This document shows, one piece after another, positions 42,690 to 53,489 of a DNA stretch of 64,000 nucleotides. Under the pieces are notes generated by a model. It had not been told where the DNA came from and did no database searches. It saw only the letters and a program-made list of their open reading frames with translations. A program made the translations under genes and the position numbers. The stretch is from Sthenelais limicola (Eukaryota; Annelida; Polychaeta; Phyllodocida; Sigalionidae): positions 3,758,383 through 3,822,382 of the forward strand of contig OW804098.1 in NCBI GenBank assembly GCA_942159475.1, in the 5' to 3' direction. The stretch's first letter is position 1. Each line of letters begins with the position of its first letter.

Positions 42690-43037
42690 CTAATCATCGA
42701 TTTCGTCCAACGATCCACCCCTGCCATTCCCAAATTGGAGGGAATCATAAGTGGGTGGCTGGACATATGGTCGAGGGTCAATGTCATCCGAGAAAGGTGG
42801 AGTTCTTGGCCTTATAACTCTCACACTTCCCTCGGCACGTCGTCGTTGCACAATCCTGTCTGCAATTCTGCGATAGTATTCTTCTCTATCGCTCTCTGTC
42901 ACATGGGCGGTATTCATTATGGTCGCAATTGTTGCTGTAGTTCTGGCCCTACGCCTTCTTGCTGTCAGCGTGGCCGGGTCGGTGGTATAGTCATTACTCG
43001 CTATTCTCCTCGATTTCCGTAATACGCGTGCTCCCAT
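42690..43037 (-). CDS. Accessory ORF A with PPxY motif
   Basis: A 115-residue frame with an Arg-rich N-terminal half (ARRRRAR, RIADRIVQRRR), then an acidic Pro-rich tail containing PPTY (within YVQPPTYDSL). PPxY motifs bind WW domains of Nedd4-type ubiquitin ligases and serve as budding late domains in retroviral proteins. It lies downstream of the env donor at 43924 and could also be reached by splicing; minus-strand acceptor-like sequences occur close to 43050. The left element has a short, different exon here. Coding status is inferred from composition and motif. Confidence 0.5.
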   Translation of the reverse strand: MGARVLRKSRRIASNDYTTDPATLTARRRRARTTATIATIMNTAHVTESDREEYYRRIADRIVQRRRAEGSVRVIRPRTPPFSDDIDPRPYVQPPTYDSLQFGNGRGGSLDEIDD

Positions 43038-43923
43038 CTCCGATGCACGGGCTATTTCAGATGGTAATACACAAAATATAAAAAGGTTTCATGAGAAGCA
43101 GTTCAATGAATCATCTTTGTCAGTATTAGTTCTCAAGATCAACTTATTCTTAAACCAATTACTATTTAATAACTTCCTCTGCAATCTTGCTAGTTGTTCT
43201 TAGTCTTGGCAATTGTTAACTTTATAATAACAATTATTATTCTGACGTTTGGTGTTGTGCTTTCTGAATTGCTCTTCCTCTCAAAATTCTACAGATGATA
43301 CACTCTGTGTCGACCATCGACCGTCGTCCTACAATCACAGTCCGGTGTCCTACAAGAAAATATTACCATTCACCCATACAAGGTTGCTTTTCAGACCAAA
43401 TTTTAGAATAATTCTTTAAATTTCATTCAAAAATCTTTTTAGTTTTTTCTATTCTAGTATTTTAATAGTATTTTATTTGTTCATCGACGATTCTGTCTTC
43501 TTTTGAATCCTTTCTGACCTTCTTGTTGCGCTTTACCACCGAGAATTGTTAGTTGGACTATTTCGCACCAGCTGGCGCCACCATCCAATACTCACTTTTC
43601 CCTTCTGGCTAATCCTTCCTTACCAGGCTGCCTTGTGCCTATCTATTACCACTCTTTATTTCGCGCTCTAGAGCCTTGCGTATTTTCTAGATCATGGTAC
43701 ACATCTATTCCTAATCTTATGTTCTTATTCTCTACTCATTGTATTATATTTTCTTATTATTAGCATGTTCATCTTTTTGTCTAAATAACATAATAACTTA
43801 TACTCCTTGTAACGTGGACCATATTATTTATATCTTGGTATAAATGTTTATGTGAGAAGATCATTCTTTTCCTTCTATAATTATTACGCTTGTGCATGCA
43901 AAGAACTTATTCGTTGCACTCAC
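43038..43923 (-). other. Intron-like interval after env
   Basis: Begins with GTGAGT directly after the env block and ends with acceptor-like AATAG/CGGAG near 43040-43055. No other coding sequence. Confidence 0.5.
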
Positions 43924-44650
43924 ATTCTGCTACGTGACGCGTCCATACCTTTTCTCCATGGGACGTTGATGGGCGATCCCCTGGAGGGCATAATGACCAA
44001 GACATAAAATGCCTCTATATCTCTGGCAACCGCCTTCTTGAGGACCTCCTTGTGACGAAAGCTCACTTTAAGGCTGGTTGGTAGATCTATCTCCTTTCTT
44101 ATGTTATTGACAGAGATGACCAGCGGTGCTGACCAGCGCATAATCAGCTTCATGGATGCGAAACATCTCTGACTGGATACCCTTTGTATCGTGAGCCGTG
44201 GTGCTGGGGTCTTGCATGTTATGCCCGACGGCTCATAGGGGATCTGTGCAAGATGGATCGTTGACACGATTCCCTCTGCGTGGATTCTAAGCAAAACCCA
44301 TGGGGCGGAGTCATCCTGCCCCAAAGCTAGGCACCTTTTACAGCACCAGAACTTTGGGATGCGTGCCCAAATTTCTTTTTGGAATTTCCAGATTAACTTA
44401 ATAAGCTGCCAGATCAGAAATGCAGCTATTATATATAAAAACATTCTATAGCTGGCTATTCCATCCGATTCATGGCGCAGGGGTTCTGGCTCACTTTGGT
44501 CTGAATATGGGGCCAAGTTTTCATAGCCCAGATCGATATCAGGGACTTTTGGCTTACTGAGATTAATTTTTATTGCCCTTGCAACCCCCGTCCATGCAAA
44601 TATCGTCGCCAACCTATGGATCCTGTATAGAAGAAAGAGACAATGCCAAT
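43924..44650 (-). CDS. env: Env cytoplasmic block (right element)
   Basis: Aligns with the last part of the left env (18580-19256): KINLSKPKVPDIDLGY, a second hydrophobic segment (MFLYIIAAFLIWQLIKLIW), a Cys patch (CCKRC) and AFYVLV near the end. It is one frame away from the main env block; the shift falls at about 44640, within the membrane segment and at a sequence that looks like a splice acceptor (TTCTTCTATACAG). The end fits a GTGAGT donor at 43923. Either a one-base indel has broken env, or the block is joined by splicing. Confidence 0.7.
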
Positions 44651-46434
44651 GATGTGAGACTAATAATAAGTGAGGTTGTTATTGTGGTGGGGTGTGTTGA
44701 CATTTTCCCCATAGCCACCTTCATCTTTTGCCACCTGTCGTTTTCTATCTTATCTATCTTCAATAACTCTTTTGCTAAATGTATCGAATGTATTCCTTTT
44801 TGCACAACATGATGTGGAATATAAGTCAATTTTCTGCCCATTTCTTCTGCTGATGGCAAATTTATTTTTACCAGAGATCTGTGTACCGTGGCCCCTGTAA
44901 GGTTGTAGAATGGCACTTGAAATGCCGCTATTATTGCTAGGTTAAAGCCCAATCTTACAGCTATGTTTGTCTGATCATGTATTCTACAGTTGTTTCTTGG
45001 GGAATTGAGGAATACATTACCTATGTGCAACGCACAAGAGCACGGGACATTGACAATGGCTAACAAACTCATTTCTATCGCTACATTAGCTTTGTGTTGG
45101 CACACTAGTAGTGCCGGCTTATTCTGTCCTACTATTAGATGATCAATTTGATCGAGCGTCAAATGAAAATAAGGAATCCTTTCTGACAAATATACTGTAA
45201 AATTACATAGAATGTGTACTACGTTAGGTAAGTCTTTTAATAAGGCTGTGAAACATGATAGGGCCACGTCATGTGTCTCTGGCGGTGGTTCAAAACAAGC
45301 GATACTTGCCTTATATTGAATGCATTTCGAGAAGGCATGTTCATCTATTTCCAAATAGGAATTATGATATTTTGACTCTGCTAAAATATGTGGTGGACTC
45401 TGAGTTAACTCTGTGTACCCCATTAGTGCTTTAGTATTCATATGAATTGGTATTCCAAAGATGATAGGTGTGTATGCTAGATACTCTCTATGCGAGAACA
45501 TCAACACAACCGCCAAGTGAATGTACAGTGTATCGTTAGTAAAGTAGAACTGTTTTACTACATTATTCATTGACAGAGATTCTTCTAGCACCTCTGAATC
45601 TGGGTGGCTTTTTCTCAATGTCTCACTAAACTTTCCAAGTAGTGATGAAAGTTCATCTGGTGATATCAAGGAGGATGGCATTCTTTTTCGTCTTAACATT
45701 TCTAACCCCGACAGAATGGTATCCGCTGAGTCAATGTATTGGATTAAAGAGATCATATTTAGGGATGCTTCATGCAACATTGAATGCAACGCTATGTTTT
45801 CAGTCATATTTGTTACCAAATCAGCGAACACGTTATTAATATTTATGGCAAACGTTTTCATCTCTGTAGAATAATTCTTAAAAATGTCAGTTACTTCATT
45901 AACATGTATATCAGAATATTTATATAAATCTTTTATCTGCTGTGCTAGGGCCAGTGTGACTTTGTCCCTCGCCACATTATAAATCCTATTGGCCTTAAAC
46001 AATCTCACAAACGTTTCCAATTTTCTCTCAATGTAATCTAAATCTGGTTGCGTTGCTGTGCCTATGGCCACTTCCAGCCAGTCACCCAATGGTTGCAACG
46101 GAGCATCTCTTTTTTCCCTGGTCGTTCCTAAATCATATTTCATTACCGTTCTATTTATTTTTTCAAATACTAGCTCAGCCTCCTTGAAAATCTGATATGT
46201 AAATTGTTTTATGTTAGCTATCAACTTTTTGATTTTTGGTGTTCCTTTCGGGGCTATTGAATAGTGAATACTTTTAAACTCTGGTTCTGCTATTTTCATT
46301 GGCAAGGCAAGTCGAATCTCTCTCTCTTCCACATCAGTATAAATTGTTTTTGTCAATTTTTGAAACGCCACCCCATAATTTTGCCGAACCACATACTCTG
46401 TATATCCCATTTTCAGGCAAATGCCAAGCATCCT
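44614..46434 (-). CDS. env: Env-like glycoprotein, main block (right element)
   Basis: About 600 residues. The sequence homologous to the left env begins after a CACATTTATAG acceptor near 46435, so the leader peptide should come from an upstream exon. A furin-like site TREKR (about residue 121 counted from 46479) precedes LQPLGDWLEVAIG, followed by heptad-rich helices, Cys-bearing segments (SKCIQYKASIACF, VPCSCAL), N-glycosylation sites and a membrane segment near ITTSLIISLTSLALSL. Layout matches class I F-like fusion proteins of errantiviruses and baculoviruses. This lets the element be retrovirus-like in its plan. It appears open except for the frame change near 44640. Confidence 0.8.
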   Translation of the reverse strand, partial: RMLGICLKMGYTEYVVRQNYGVAFQKLTKTIYTDVEEREIRLALPMKIAEPEFKSIHYSIAPKGTPKIKKLIANIKQFTYQIFKEAELVFEKINRTVMKYDLGTTREKRDAPLQPLGDWLEVAIGTATQPDLDYIERKLETFVRLFKANRIYNVARDKVTLALAQQIKDLYKYSDIHVNEVTDIFKNYSTEMKTFAININNVFADLVTNMTENIALHSMLHEASLNMISLIQYIDSADTILSGLEMLRRKRMPSSLISPDELSSLLGKFSETLRKSHPDSEVLEESLSMNNVVKQFYFTNDTLYIHLAVVLMFSHREYLAYTPIIFGIPIHMNTKALMGYTELTQSPPHILAESKYHNSYLEIDEHAFSKCIQYKASIACFEPPPETHDVALSCFTALLKDLPNVVHILCNFTVYLSERIPYFHLTLDQIDHLIVGQNKPALLVCQHKANVAIEMSLLAIVNVPCSCALHIGNVFLNSPRNNCRIHDQTNIAVRLGFNLAIIAAFQVPFYNLTGATVHRSLVKINLPSAEEMGRKLTYIPHHVVQKGIHSIHLAKELLKIDKIENDRWQKMKVAMGKMSTHPTTITTSLIISLTSLALSLSSIQDP

Positions 46435-47029
46435 ATAAATGTGAAGTTCAGACAATACTATTCCTATCATGTGATGCATCTTGATAATACGTTCTCAAGA
46501 TAAGAACTATTAAATTATACCGTTATCTCAATTATCCCGTCTTGTTTCTTTTTATATATAAAAGCTTTTAACCCACACAGTGATACTGTTTTTAGAATCA
46601 ATTCCAGAAAGTAAGTGGTGTCAATCCAAACTTACCAAATGAGAAGAATCGATTTCATGGCTGAGGTTTAGCTGGGTCTGACTCGGTTCGAATTCCTTTA
46701 ATGTGATAACCGGGCTCGTCCAAAGAAGAGTGGGGTAGCTAGAAAGGTGGTCTCGGGTTATGTATGGGTTGCCCCTCAATTACTACACGCCCCTAGCACC
46801 ACCTCTTGACCAATGATACTGACCCCTGTCAACCCCTCATAAATCAGGGACCGACTTTCTTGACCAATTACAGGAGTCGCCACTATGTTACAATCTTCCC
46901 CAGCGCCCCTTCTTGAATTATAACCATGTGTTTGCTCTCCTTATGGATTAAAATAACCGCAATTCATGGCACCAATCCCTTTCTTTCCTTAATTCCCCAT
47001 CGTATTGCTGTTTTATATCCCTAGTGTCC
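46435..47029 (-). other. Pol-env interval
   Basis: About 590 bases, non-coding, holding the presumed env branch point and acceptor. The same interval in the left element has been expanded by insertions. Confidence 0.5.
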
Positions 47030-50000
47030 CTAATTTATATCATACTTTAGATTATTCTTCAGCGTTTTCAGTATTTGTGGCGTGCCAGCCAATGCTAATT
47101 TCACATGTCGCACATGTATTGGTTTTTTCAATTCTTTCCCATTCTTTAAATCATATAACTTTACCGTGCACTCGGAGGGTAACTTTGTGACCAACAAGGG
47201 GCCCTCAAATAAACTTTGTAACTTTTTTGCTGTATTTGGAATTTGCAACTTGTGGACTTTTGCATACACAATCGATCCCACAGTTATTTTATGGGGTTTG
47301 GCCTTTGCGTCATGGCGATCCTTCATGGCCCTTTGTTTAGTAATTAGTATTGCCTCTGCTTGTTCAGCCACACGTGTCTGTGTGGTAACAATGGTCATTA
47401 ATTGTTCAAGAACCGTCTTGGACATTAATGGGTCCGTGTGCAAAGGTGCCTCGGCGGCAATCATGGGAGCTCTTCCCATTGCCAATACATATGGGCTTAC
47501 ATTTCTGGAGTACGCAGGTGAAACATTTAATGTAAATTGAATTATCGATAAGTAGAGGTCCCAATTTGTCTGTTTTTGAGTCACAAACGTCCTTAAACAC
47601 CCTATGATTCCCTGGTTCGCTCTTTCTACACAGCCATTTGATTGGGGGCAATAGCTTGAGGAGAAAATCTGCTTAATGCCCCATGATTTGCACTTATCTT
47701 TAAAGGTACTTCCGATGTAACAGCCTCCATTATCGCTATATAGATGCGTCGGTATTCCTACATATGCCACTACCTTTTCAAAAAACTCCTTAGAAACTCT
47801 CTCAGCTGTAATTGCTGGAGTAGGCCATATAAATATAAATTTTGAGTAGAGGCATATGCACACTTGAATGTACATATTATTCCTCTGAGTTCTTGGTAAT
47901 GGTCCCATCGCATCTATCATTAAATAACTAAAAGGTCTGGGAGCCTGTTCTCGTAATGTCATTGGTATTTTAATTGGGTGCTTTACTGATTTTGCCCTCA
48001 AGCACTCATGGCAAGTTTTTATTATCTCCAATATATCACTGGCCATTCTCGGCCAATAAAACCTATTCTGAATTATTGTTAAAGTCTTGGTATATCCGAC
48101 ATGTGCTCCAGACGCCTGACCATGAATAAATCTCGTCAAGGGTTCTACGAGCACTGTGGTAACCACCACTTGAAAGGCCTTTTCCGTATCTATCTTCCTT
48201 GTGTGTTTTGGCAGTCTACATAAAATTCCCTGTCTTTCAAAGAACAAATCATGTGTTGTTAGGATGACTCTAGCTAATGCTTTCGTTTTGGGAATAGTTC
48301 CCCACTCAATGTAATTCCTCATGGCCATACAAAATGTGTCCTTCCCTTGGAGTTCTTTTATCATCCCGCTAGTCGGGGGATTTACTAACCTTATGCATTT
48401 GCCTTGTTTCGCATGAAACGTCGGTATCTTGTTATCAATTAATTTCCTAGCCATTAGCTCTTGTTTCAAAGGAACCTGGGAAACATCTGCACCTGATGTT
48501 AAGGGGTCCCTTTTTCCGCCTCCTGGCGCTTCTACCTTTTGATCATGGTCTCCCGCCGATTCTCTTATAGGGGGCTGGTTGTCCCAATCTAATTGTGGTC
48601 TATTTACCACATCTGATTCTTGTGATGCTCTTTGAGCTCTAGTTTGGACCGGTGCCAATAAGCCACTAGTCGGCTCCCTTTCTAGTGTATCTTTCTGCTG
48701 TTTGAACCCTAACGTACTATCCTCTGATTGACAGGGGGGCTTTTCCTTCATTTGATCTTTTAATGTTTGTGTCTTTGAGAGGTTATTACTTATTATCTTG
48801 GCTTCGTTTTCTGTGTGTTTCAGAATGGGTCTTTTCTTGTAAATCTGAATTGGATTGTTTTCGCAATAATCTTGGGCATGGAATAATTTTAATGTGTGAA
48901 TGGGATTAAAATGAACTTTTTTTGTTGGGGATTTGTTTATATTCGTATGGTCCTCTTTATCATATTCTCTTCTAGATAAAATATCTGGGACTACATTAAG
49001 TTTACCCCTAATATATTTTATAGAAAAATCAAACTGGCCAAAGAAATCCAACCATCTCGACATTCGTCCGGTCAAATCTTTCTTTTCGTTTATTGCCGTC
49101 AGGGCTGCATGATCGGTCAATATGGTGAAGTGTCTGTTCAATAGATAATGTTTAAATTTGGACAAAGCAAATTTGATCGCTAGTAGTTCACGGTCAGTTG
49201 CAGAATATTTTTTCTCAGCAGAATTAAGGCTCCTTCCCACAAATGAAATCGACCTTAGATTATTGTACTGGTCATATTGATTGAGGCAGGCCCCGATCGC
49301 AAAATTAGACCCATCCGTCCCCACAAAAAACTCTTTCCCATAATCAGGATATACTAACACTGCATCTTTCAGTATTGAATTTTTTATAACATTAAATGCT
49401 TTTTCTGCCTGGTCGTTCCACTTGAACTTCGCCTTTGCTTTTGTCAAGTTATAAAGTGGTCTCATGATATGACTAAAGTGGGATACATAACACCTATAGT
49501 AATTGGCAAGTCCTGCAAATGATCTGACTTGTTTTATTGACCTGGGACGGGGAAACGATTTTAATGCATCTATTTTCGCTGGATCCGGTTTTATTCCTTC
49601 CTGATCAACTATGAAACCTAAAAATGGGACCTGAGTCGACCCAAATGCACATTTTTCTTTTTTGAATTTAATGTTGGCCTTTGAAAATGCTTGGAATATG
49701 CTCTGTAAGTCTTTTAAATGATCTTCCCATGTTGGTGACGCTACTACCACGTCATCGACATAATAGAATGAGTGTGGTATTGCTCGTAATACTTGGTCTA
49801 TCATATTGTGAAATGATTTGGGAGACGATTTTAATCCCATTGGCATCACCCTGTGTACATATACCCCAAAGGGCGTCGTAAACGCCGAATATTTCCTATC
49901 TTGTTTCCTTAAAGGCACTTGGTGGTAACCACTAAAACAGTCAAGGCGCGCATAATACTTGCCATGGGCCTGACCCACACTTTGAATTGTGTCGTCTGCT

Positions 50001-50464
50001 CTAGGGAATGTGTGTACCTCATCAATTATAAATTTATTTATCAGCCTATAGTCTATAACCAACCTGAATTGTTTTTTACCATCCGCTGATGGTGGCTTTT
50101 GAACCAAAAATGCAGGTGCTGTATACTCTATTGTCTCATCGCAATGTTCAATAATACCTTGTCGCTCCTGCTCATCCAATATAACTTTCATTTCCCTGGC
50201 CATTTCAGGATTCAACCTATACGGTTGTCTCACCACTGGTTCAAATCCAGGCTTCAACGTGATTTTGTGTTCATATTGTGTCGTTACCCCTAGTCTCTTA
50301 TCTTTGCCCACAAACACTTCTCTGTTTCTTTCTAATAATTCTATTAGTCCATCCCTTTGATCTTTCGTTAAACTCGTTCCCAATTGAAATTCTGGCTTGC
50401 TCACCTTTGTGTTTGTACACCCTGGTTCCATATCATTTCCTTCCAAACTATTTATGTCTGCCAT
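47030..50464 (-). CDS. pol: Pol: reverse transcriptase, RNase H, integrase
   Basis: A 1144-residue open frame. RT (about residues 75-270) has FRLVIDYR, ARLDCFSGYHQVPL and the YVDD active site (about 236). RNase H (about 360-490) has VGTDGSNFAIGA, ATDRELLAI and TDHAALTAI. The integrase has an HHCC zinc region ending CHECLRAK (about 822), then the D,D-35-E triad: Asp in MIDAMGP (about 848), Asp in YSDNGGCY (about 910), Glu in NGCVERAN (about 943). A C-terminal module with FEGPLLVTKL follows. All catalytic residues are present. The ATG at 50464 is in the protease frame, separated by one TAA. Confidence 0.95.
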   Translation of the reverse strand: MADINSLEGNDMEPGCTNTKVSKPEFQLGTSLTKDQRDGLIELLERNREVFVGKDKRLGVTTQYEHKITLKPGFEPVVRQPYRLNPEMAREMKVILDEQERQGIIEHCDETIEYTAPAFLVQKPPSADGKKQFRLVIDYRLINKFIIDEVHTFPRADDTIQSVGQAHGKYYARLDCFSGYHQVPLRKQDRKYSAFTTPFGVYVHRVMPMGLKSSPKSFHNMIDQVLRAIPHSFYYVDDVVVASPTWEDHLKDLQSIFQAFSKANIKFKKEKCAFGSTQVPFLGFIVDQEGIKPDPAKIDALKSFPRPRSIKQVRSFAGLANYYRCYVSHFSHIMRPLYNLTKAKAKFKWNDQAEKAFNVIKNSILKDAVLVYPDYGKEFFVGTDGSNFAIGACLNQYDQYNNLRSISFVGRSLNSAEKKYSATDRELLAIKFALSKFKHYLLNRHFTILTDHAALTAINEKKDLTGRMSRWLDFFGQFDFSIKYIRGKLNVVPDILSRREYDKEDHTNINKSPTKKVHFNPIHTLKLFHAQDYCENNPIQIYKKRPILKHTENEAKIISNNLSKTQTLKDQMKEKPPCQSEDSTLGFKQQKDTLEREPTSGLLAPVQTRAQRASQESDVVNRPQLDWDNQPPIRESAGDHDQKVEAPGGGKRDPLTSGADVSQVPLKQELMARKLIDNKIPTFHAKQGKCIRLVNPPTSGMIKELQGKDTFCMAMRNYIEWGTIPKTKALARVILTTHDLFFERQGILCRLPKHTRKIDTEKAFQVVVTTVLVEPLTRFIHGQASGAHVGYTKTLTIIQNRFYWPRMASDILEIIKTCHECLRAKSVKHPIKIPMTLREQAPRPFSYLMIDAMGPLPRTQRNNMYIQVCICLYSKFIFIWPTPAITAERVSKEFFEKVVAYVGIPTHLYSDNGGCYIGSTFKDKCKSWGIKQIFSSSYCPQSNGCVERANQGIIGCLRTFVTQKQTNWDLYLSIIQFTLNVSPAYSRNVSPYVLAMGRAPMIAAEAPLHTDPLMSKTVLEQLMTIVTTQTRVAEQAEAILITKQRAMKDRHDAKAKPHKITVGSIVYAKVHKLQIPNTAKKLQSLFEGPLLVTKLPSECTVKLYDLKNGKELKKPIHVRHVKLALAGTPQILKTLKNNLKYDIN

Positions 50465-50479
50465 GTTTATGAATTCATC

Positions 50480-51288
50480 TTAACTTGTGATGGCATAGAT
50501 TCCTAATATTGACCCCTTTTGGATCGTTATTGTGGCTTCTGCCCCATTAAATATTGTTAGTGGGACATGATTCTGTTTAAAAGGTCTTACTAGTGCATGT
50601 TTCACTAAAAAGGAAACAGGTCTGTCACGTTCTAAATTTTCTGTTATTCCTATTGTTTGTGATAAATCCATGTGGGATGTTACTATTCCCATGGTTGTTA
50701 ATTCTGATTTGGGCGGGACGAGAAAGGTTTTTATTGCCCTAACTGGATATACCGTGGTTTTCCTGTCCTCAAAAGCTACTCTAGCCTTATGGGCGCGTAA
50801 GAAATCAACTCCTAATATCACAGGCCTGTCTAACTTTGGTAATACAAGAAATGCCTGTGTGAATTTTATGTCTGCTATCCAAAATTGGATTTGTACTCTC
50901 CTATAACAATGATACGCTGCTCCATCAGCGACAAACATTTTTACATTACATTTTCTTATCGAGCATGGATGTTTTACTGTTCTAAGTTTCTTAAAAAAAG
51001 ATGCGCTCATGCATGACTGGGTTGCCCCTGTGTCGACAAGAGCTGGGAGATTTAATTTTCTTACTGAAATTTGGATGCAACCGTTATATATATTGGCTTC
51101 AAGTGATATTTTCCTACCTTCCCCATTGACTGCCTTCAAGGTCACGGCACAGTTATGGTCATCGTATTTCCTTCCCTCGTCACACTCAAACAGATAACTT
51201 GGTATTATTGTCCCATCATCAAAATTCTTTGTTTCACCCAGTGTGGCTTCTGTATTACTGTGGCCGTCGCCCTCACGGTCACAGCCTA
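50480..51288 (-). CDS. pro: Retropepsin-like aspartic protease
   Basis: The frame is open from the gag stop region (51288) to TAA at 50482-50480. The active-site motif is LVDTGATQSCMS, and DRPVILGVDFLRAHKA is the conserved ILG segment of Ty3/gypsy proteases. It lacks its own strong ATG upstream of the fold and lies in the -1 frame relative to gag, so it should be made as a Gag-Pro fusion. One TAA separates it from the RT frame, which is otherwise the same frame. Confidence 0.9.
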
Positions 51289-51693
51289 TCCGTTTAAATC
51301 ATGTGCTTGTTCTACTCCTTCTTCATTCCTGCTGTAATATGGAGTTAGATCTCGTTGTCTATTGTATGGCGAAGCTGGTCTTCTCTCCCCCTGATCATTA
51401 TGAGGGCCCGTTTGTTTACCCCCATACGGTGACTTGGACCTTCTTCTATCATGATATGTACCTCTGTCATCATATAATGGTCTTGTGTCCCGGTCATATT
51501 GCATTCGGTTATACCTGTGTGGCGACCTAGACTCTCTTCTCTCGTATCCATAATCCTGTCTGTAACCATCTCTCCTATTGTCTTCTAGCTGTCGATCTTC
51601 GTAGCGTTGATTATTGAGTGACCTCCCTCTTGTTCCATATCTGCTTGGCGATCTTGGATTGGAGTACTGATTTGAGTATTGGGCTGACCTATA
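51286..51693 (-). CDS. gag: Gag C-terminal part
   Basis: Arg/Asp/Tyr/Ser-rich, with RYEDRQ, RRESRSPHRYN and RRRSKSPYGG. It continues, in frame, the similar RDY-rich tail ending at 61652 on the far side of the inserted element. No CCHC zinc knuckle is present; the basic repeats probably bind RNA instead. Stop TAG at 51288-51286. Confidence 0.85.
   Translation of the reverse strand, partial: YRSAQYSNQYSNPRSPSRYGTRGRSLNNQRYEDRQLEDNRRDGYRQDYGYERRESRSPHRYNRMQYDRDTRPLYDDRGTYHDRRRSKSPYGGKQTGPHNDQGERRPASPYNRQRDLTPYYSRNEEGVEQAHDLNG
51292..51298 (-). promoter_or_regulatory. -1 frameshift slippery heptamer TTTAAAC
   Basis: In the gag frame the heptamer reads T TTA AAC, three bases before TAG. Slipping back one base enters the protease frame, which is open from here. 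This is a classic tandem-slippage sequence. Confidence 0.8.
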
Positions 51694-51779
51694 CACTGTT
51701 AATGCGCCGTTTACAAAATTGTACTCAAAACCATCCATTTGAGGACACAAGTGTTTACAAAACCGTTTACAACACATTC

Positions 51780-52739
51780 CCCAGGACGCATTATGCTATG
51801 GAGACACTGCTGCTACTCACTGCACCTTGACCACAACTGATCTAAACGTTTTGAAGGACGATTTTATTTTGGTAACACAGTTGGCACAATGGTGCGTTTT
51901 CATCACCTTTTACATCATGGCACTTGTATTTCTAGTAGCAAGTTATTTTATAGGATATTCAAGTGCACTTTTTTACCTTATAATTCTTCTATATGGTCGA
52001 TTCCAGAAATGTTTGTACACTTTTGATGTTTTTCATGTTTCATTCAATAAAGACAATTTTGTTTGTATACAATTACAAATGGCATGCATGGATTCCTTAA
52101 AATGTGCGAAATAATTCTAGACCAAGCGCAACCGACCCCGCCCCCTATAGGGCGGATTTAGACCACCTTTAAACCTCCTTTCGTTGCTCCATTACCACTG
52201 GTATTCTCAGTTAGACAGAACTCACACCCATCGACCTGTTTTTTATGTTTTCCCATCTAAATGGGTACCATTACATCATCTGAATGGCAAGTTTTGTTCC
52301 TCTTCATGCCTTTTTAGGGGACAACTTATGTATAATCTGGTACAGGAAAGTTGCAATTTTAAATATAAAGATTGGTTTAGTCTCCCACCCCTGTCGGAGC
52401 TCTCACACACACTGCACCTTCACTCACACACTACACTCACTCACCAGCCACTGCCTCTCCTGCTGCCTGCCACTGCCTACCACTGCCTGCCACTAGTGTG
52501 TGTGTAGCATTGCCTCAAGGCTACACACACACTAGGCAGGTAGGCAGTCAGGTATCAAACACTAACACATGGGAGGAGTGAAGGATGGGTGGTTGGTGGG
52601 CATGCAGTGTCATTCAAGGTGAGAAAAATGACAACTATAAGAACAAAAACAGACAATAAAATAAGTAGAGCAAGCAAAAGTACTAGCGGGTAGAATTTCT
52701 GGATACCTCTATAACTCTTTCTATAATAGACACCAAATC
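51780..52739. other. Left part of the TIR element
   Basis: No coding sequence supported; a region of short CACTGCCTGC and CACTCACAC repeats lies at 52405-52500. Confidence 0.4.
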
Positions 52740-53480
52740 TCTGTCATTCTATATCCTGGCTCTCTGTCCCTCTCTATTCCCGCTCTCTGTCCCTCTCTAT
52801 CCCCACTCTCTGTATCTCTCTATCCCCGCTCTTTGTCTCTCTCTCTATCCCCGCTCTCTGTCTCTCTCCATCCCCGCTCTCTGTCCCCCTCTATCCCCGC
52901 TCTCTGTATCTCTCTATCCCCGCTCTCTGTATCTCTCTATCCCCGCTCTCTGTATCTCTCTATCCCTGCTCTCTGTCCCTCTCTATCCCCGCTCTCTGTC
53001 CCTCTCTATCCCCGCTCTCTGTCCCTCTCTATCCCCACTCTCTGTATCTCTCTATCCCCGCTCTCTGTCCCTCTCCATCCCCGCTCTCTGTCCCCCTCTA
53101 TCCCCGCTCTCTGTCCCTCTCTATCCCCGCTCTCTGTCCCTCTCTATCCCCACTCTCTGTATCTCTCTATCCCCGCTCTCTGTCCCTCTCCATCCCCGCT
53201 CTCTGTCCCCCTCTATCCCCGCTCTCTGTATAGATCTCTATCCCTGCTCTATATCCCTCTCTATCCCCGCTCTCTGTCCCCCTCTATCCCCGCTCTCTGT
53301 ATCTCTCTATCCCCGCTCTCTGTATCTCTCTATCCCCGCTCTCTGTATCTCTCTATCCCCGCTCTCTGTATGTCTCTATCCCCGCTCTCTGTATCTCTCT
53401 ATCCATGCTCTATATCCCTCTCTATCCCCGCTCTCTGTCCCACTCTATCCCCGTTTTCTGTATGTCTCTATCCCCACTCT
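52740..53480. repeat. 24-bp minisatellite, about 30 units
   Basis: Units follow CTCTGT(A/C)(T/C)CTCTCTATCCCCG. As 24 is divisible by three, a 229-residue frame stays open through it, but that is a by-product. Confidence 0.95.
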
Positions 53481-53489
53481 AATTTAGTT

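Noticed and set aside
52740..53480. Regular short repeats that could suggest a CRISPR array
   Set aside because: Contiguous minisatellite without spacers, in an animal genome.
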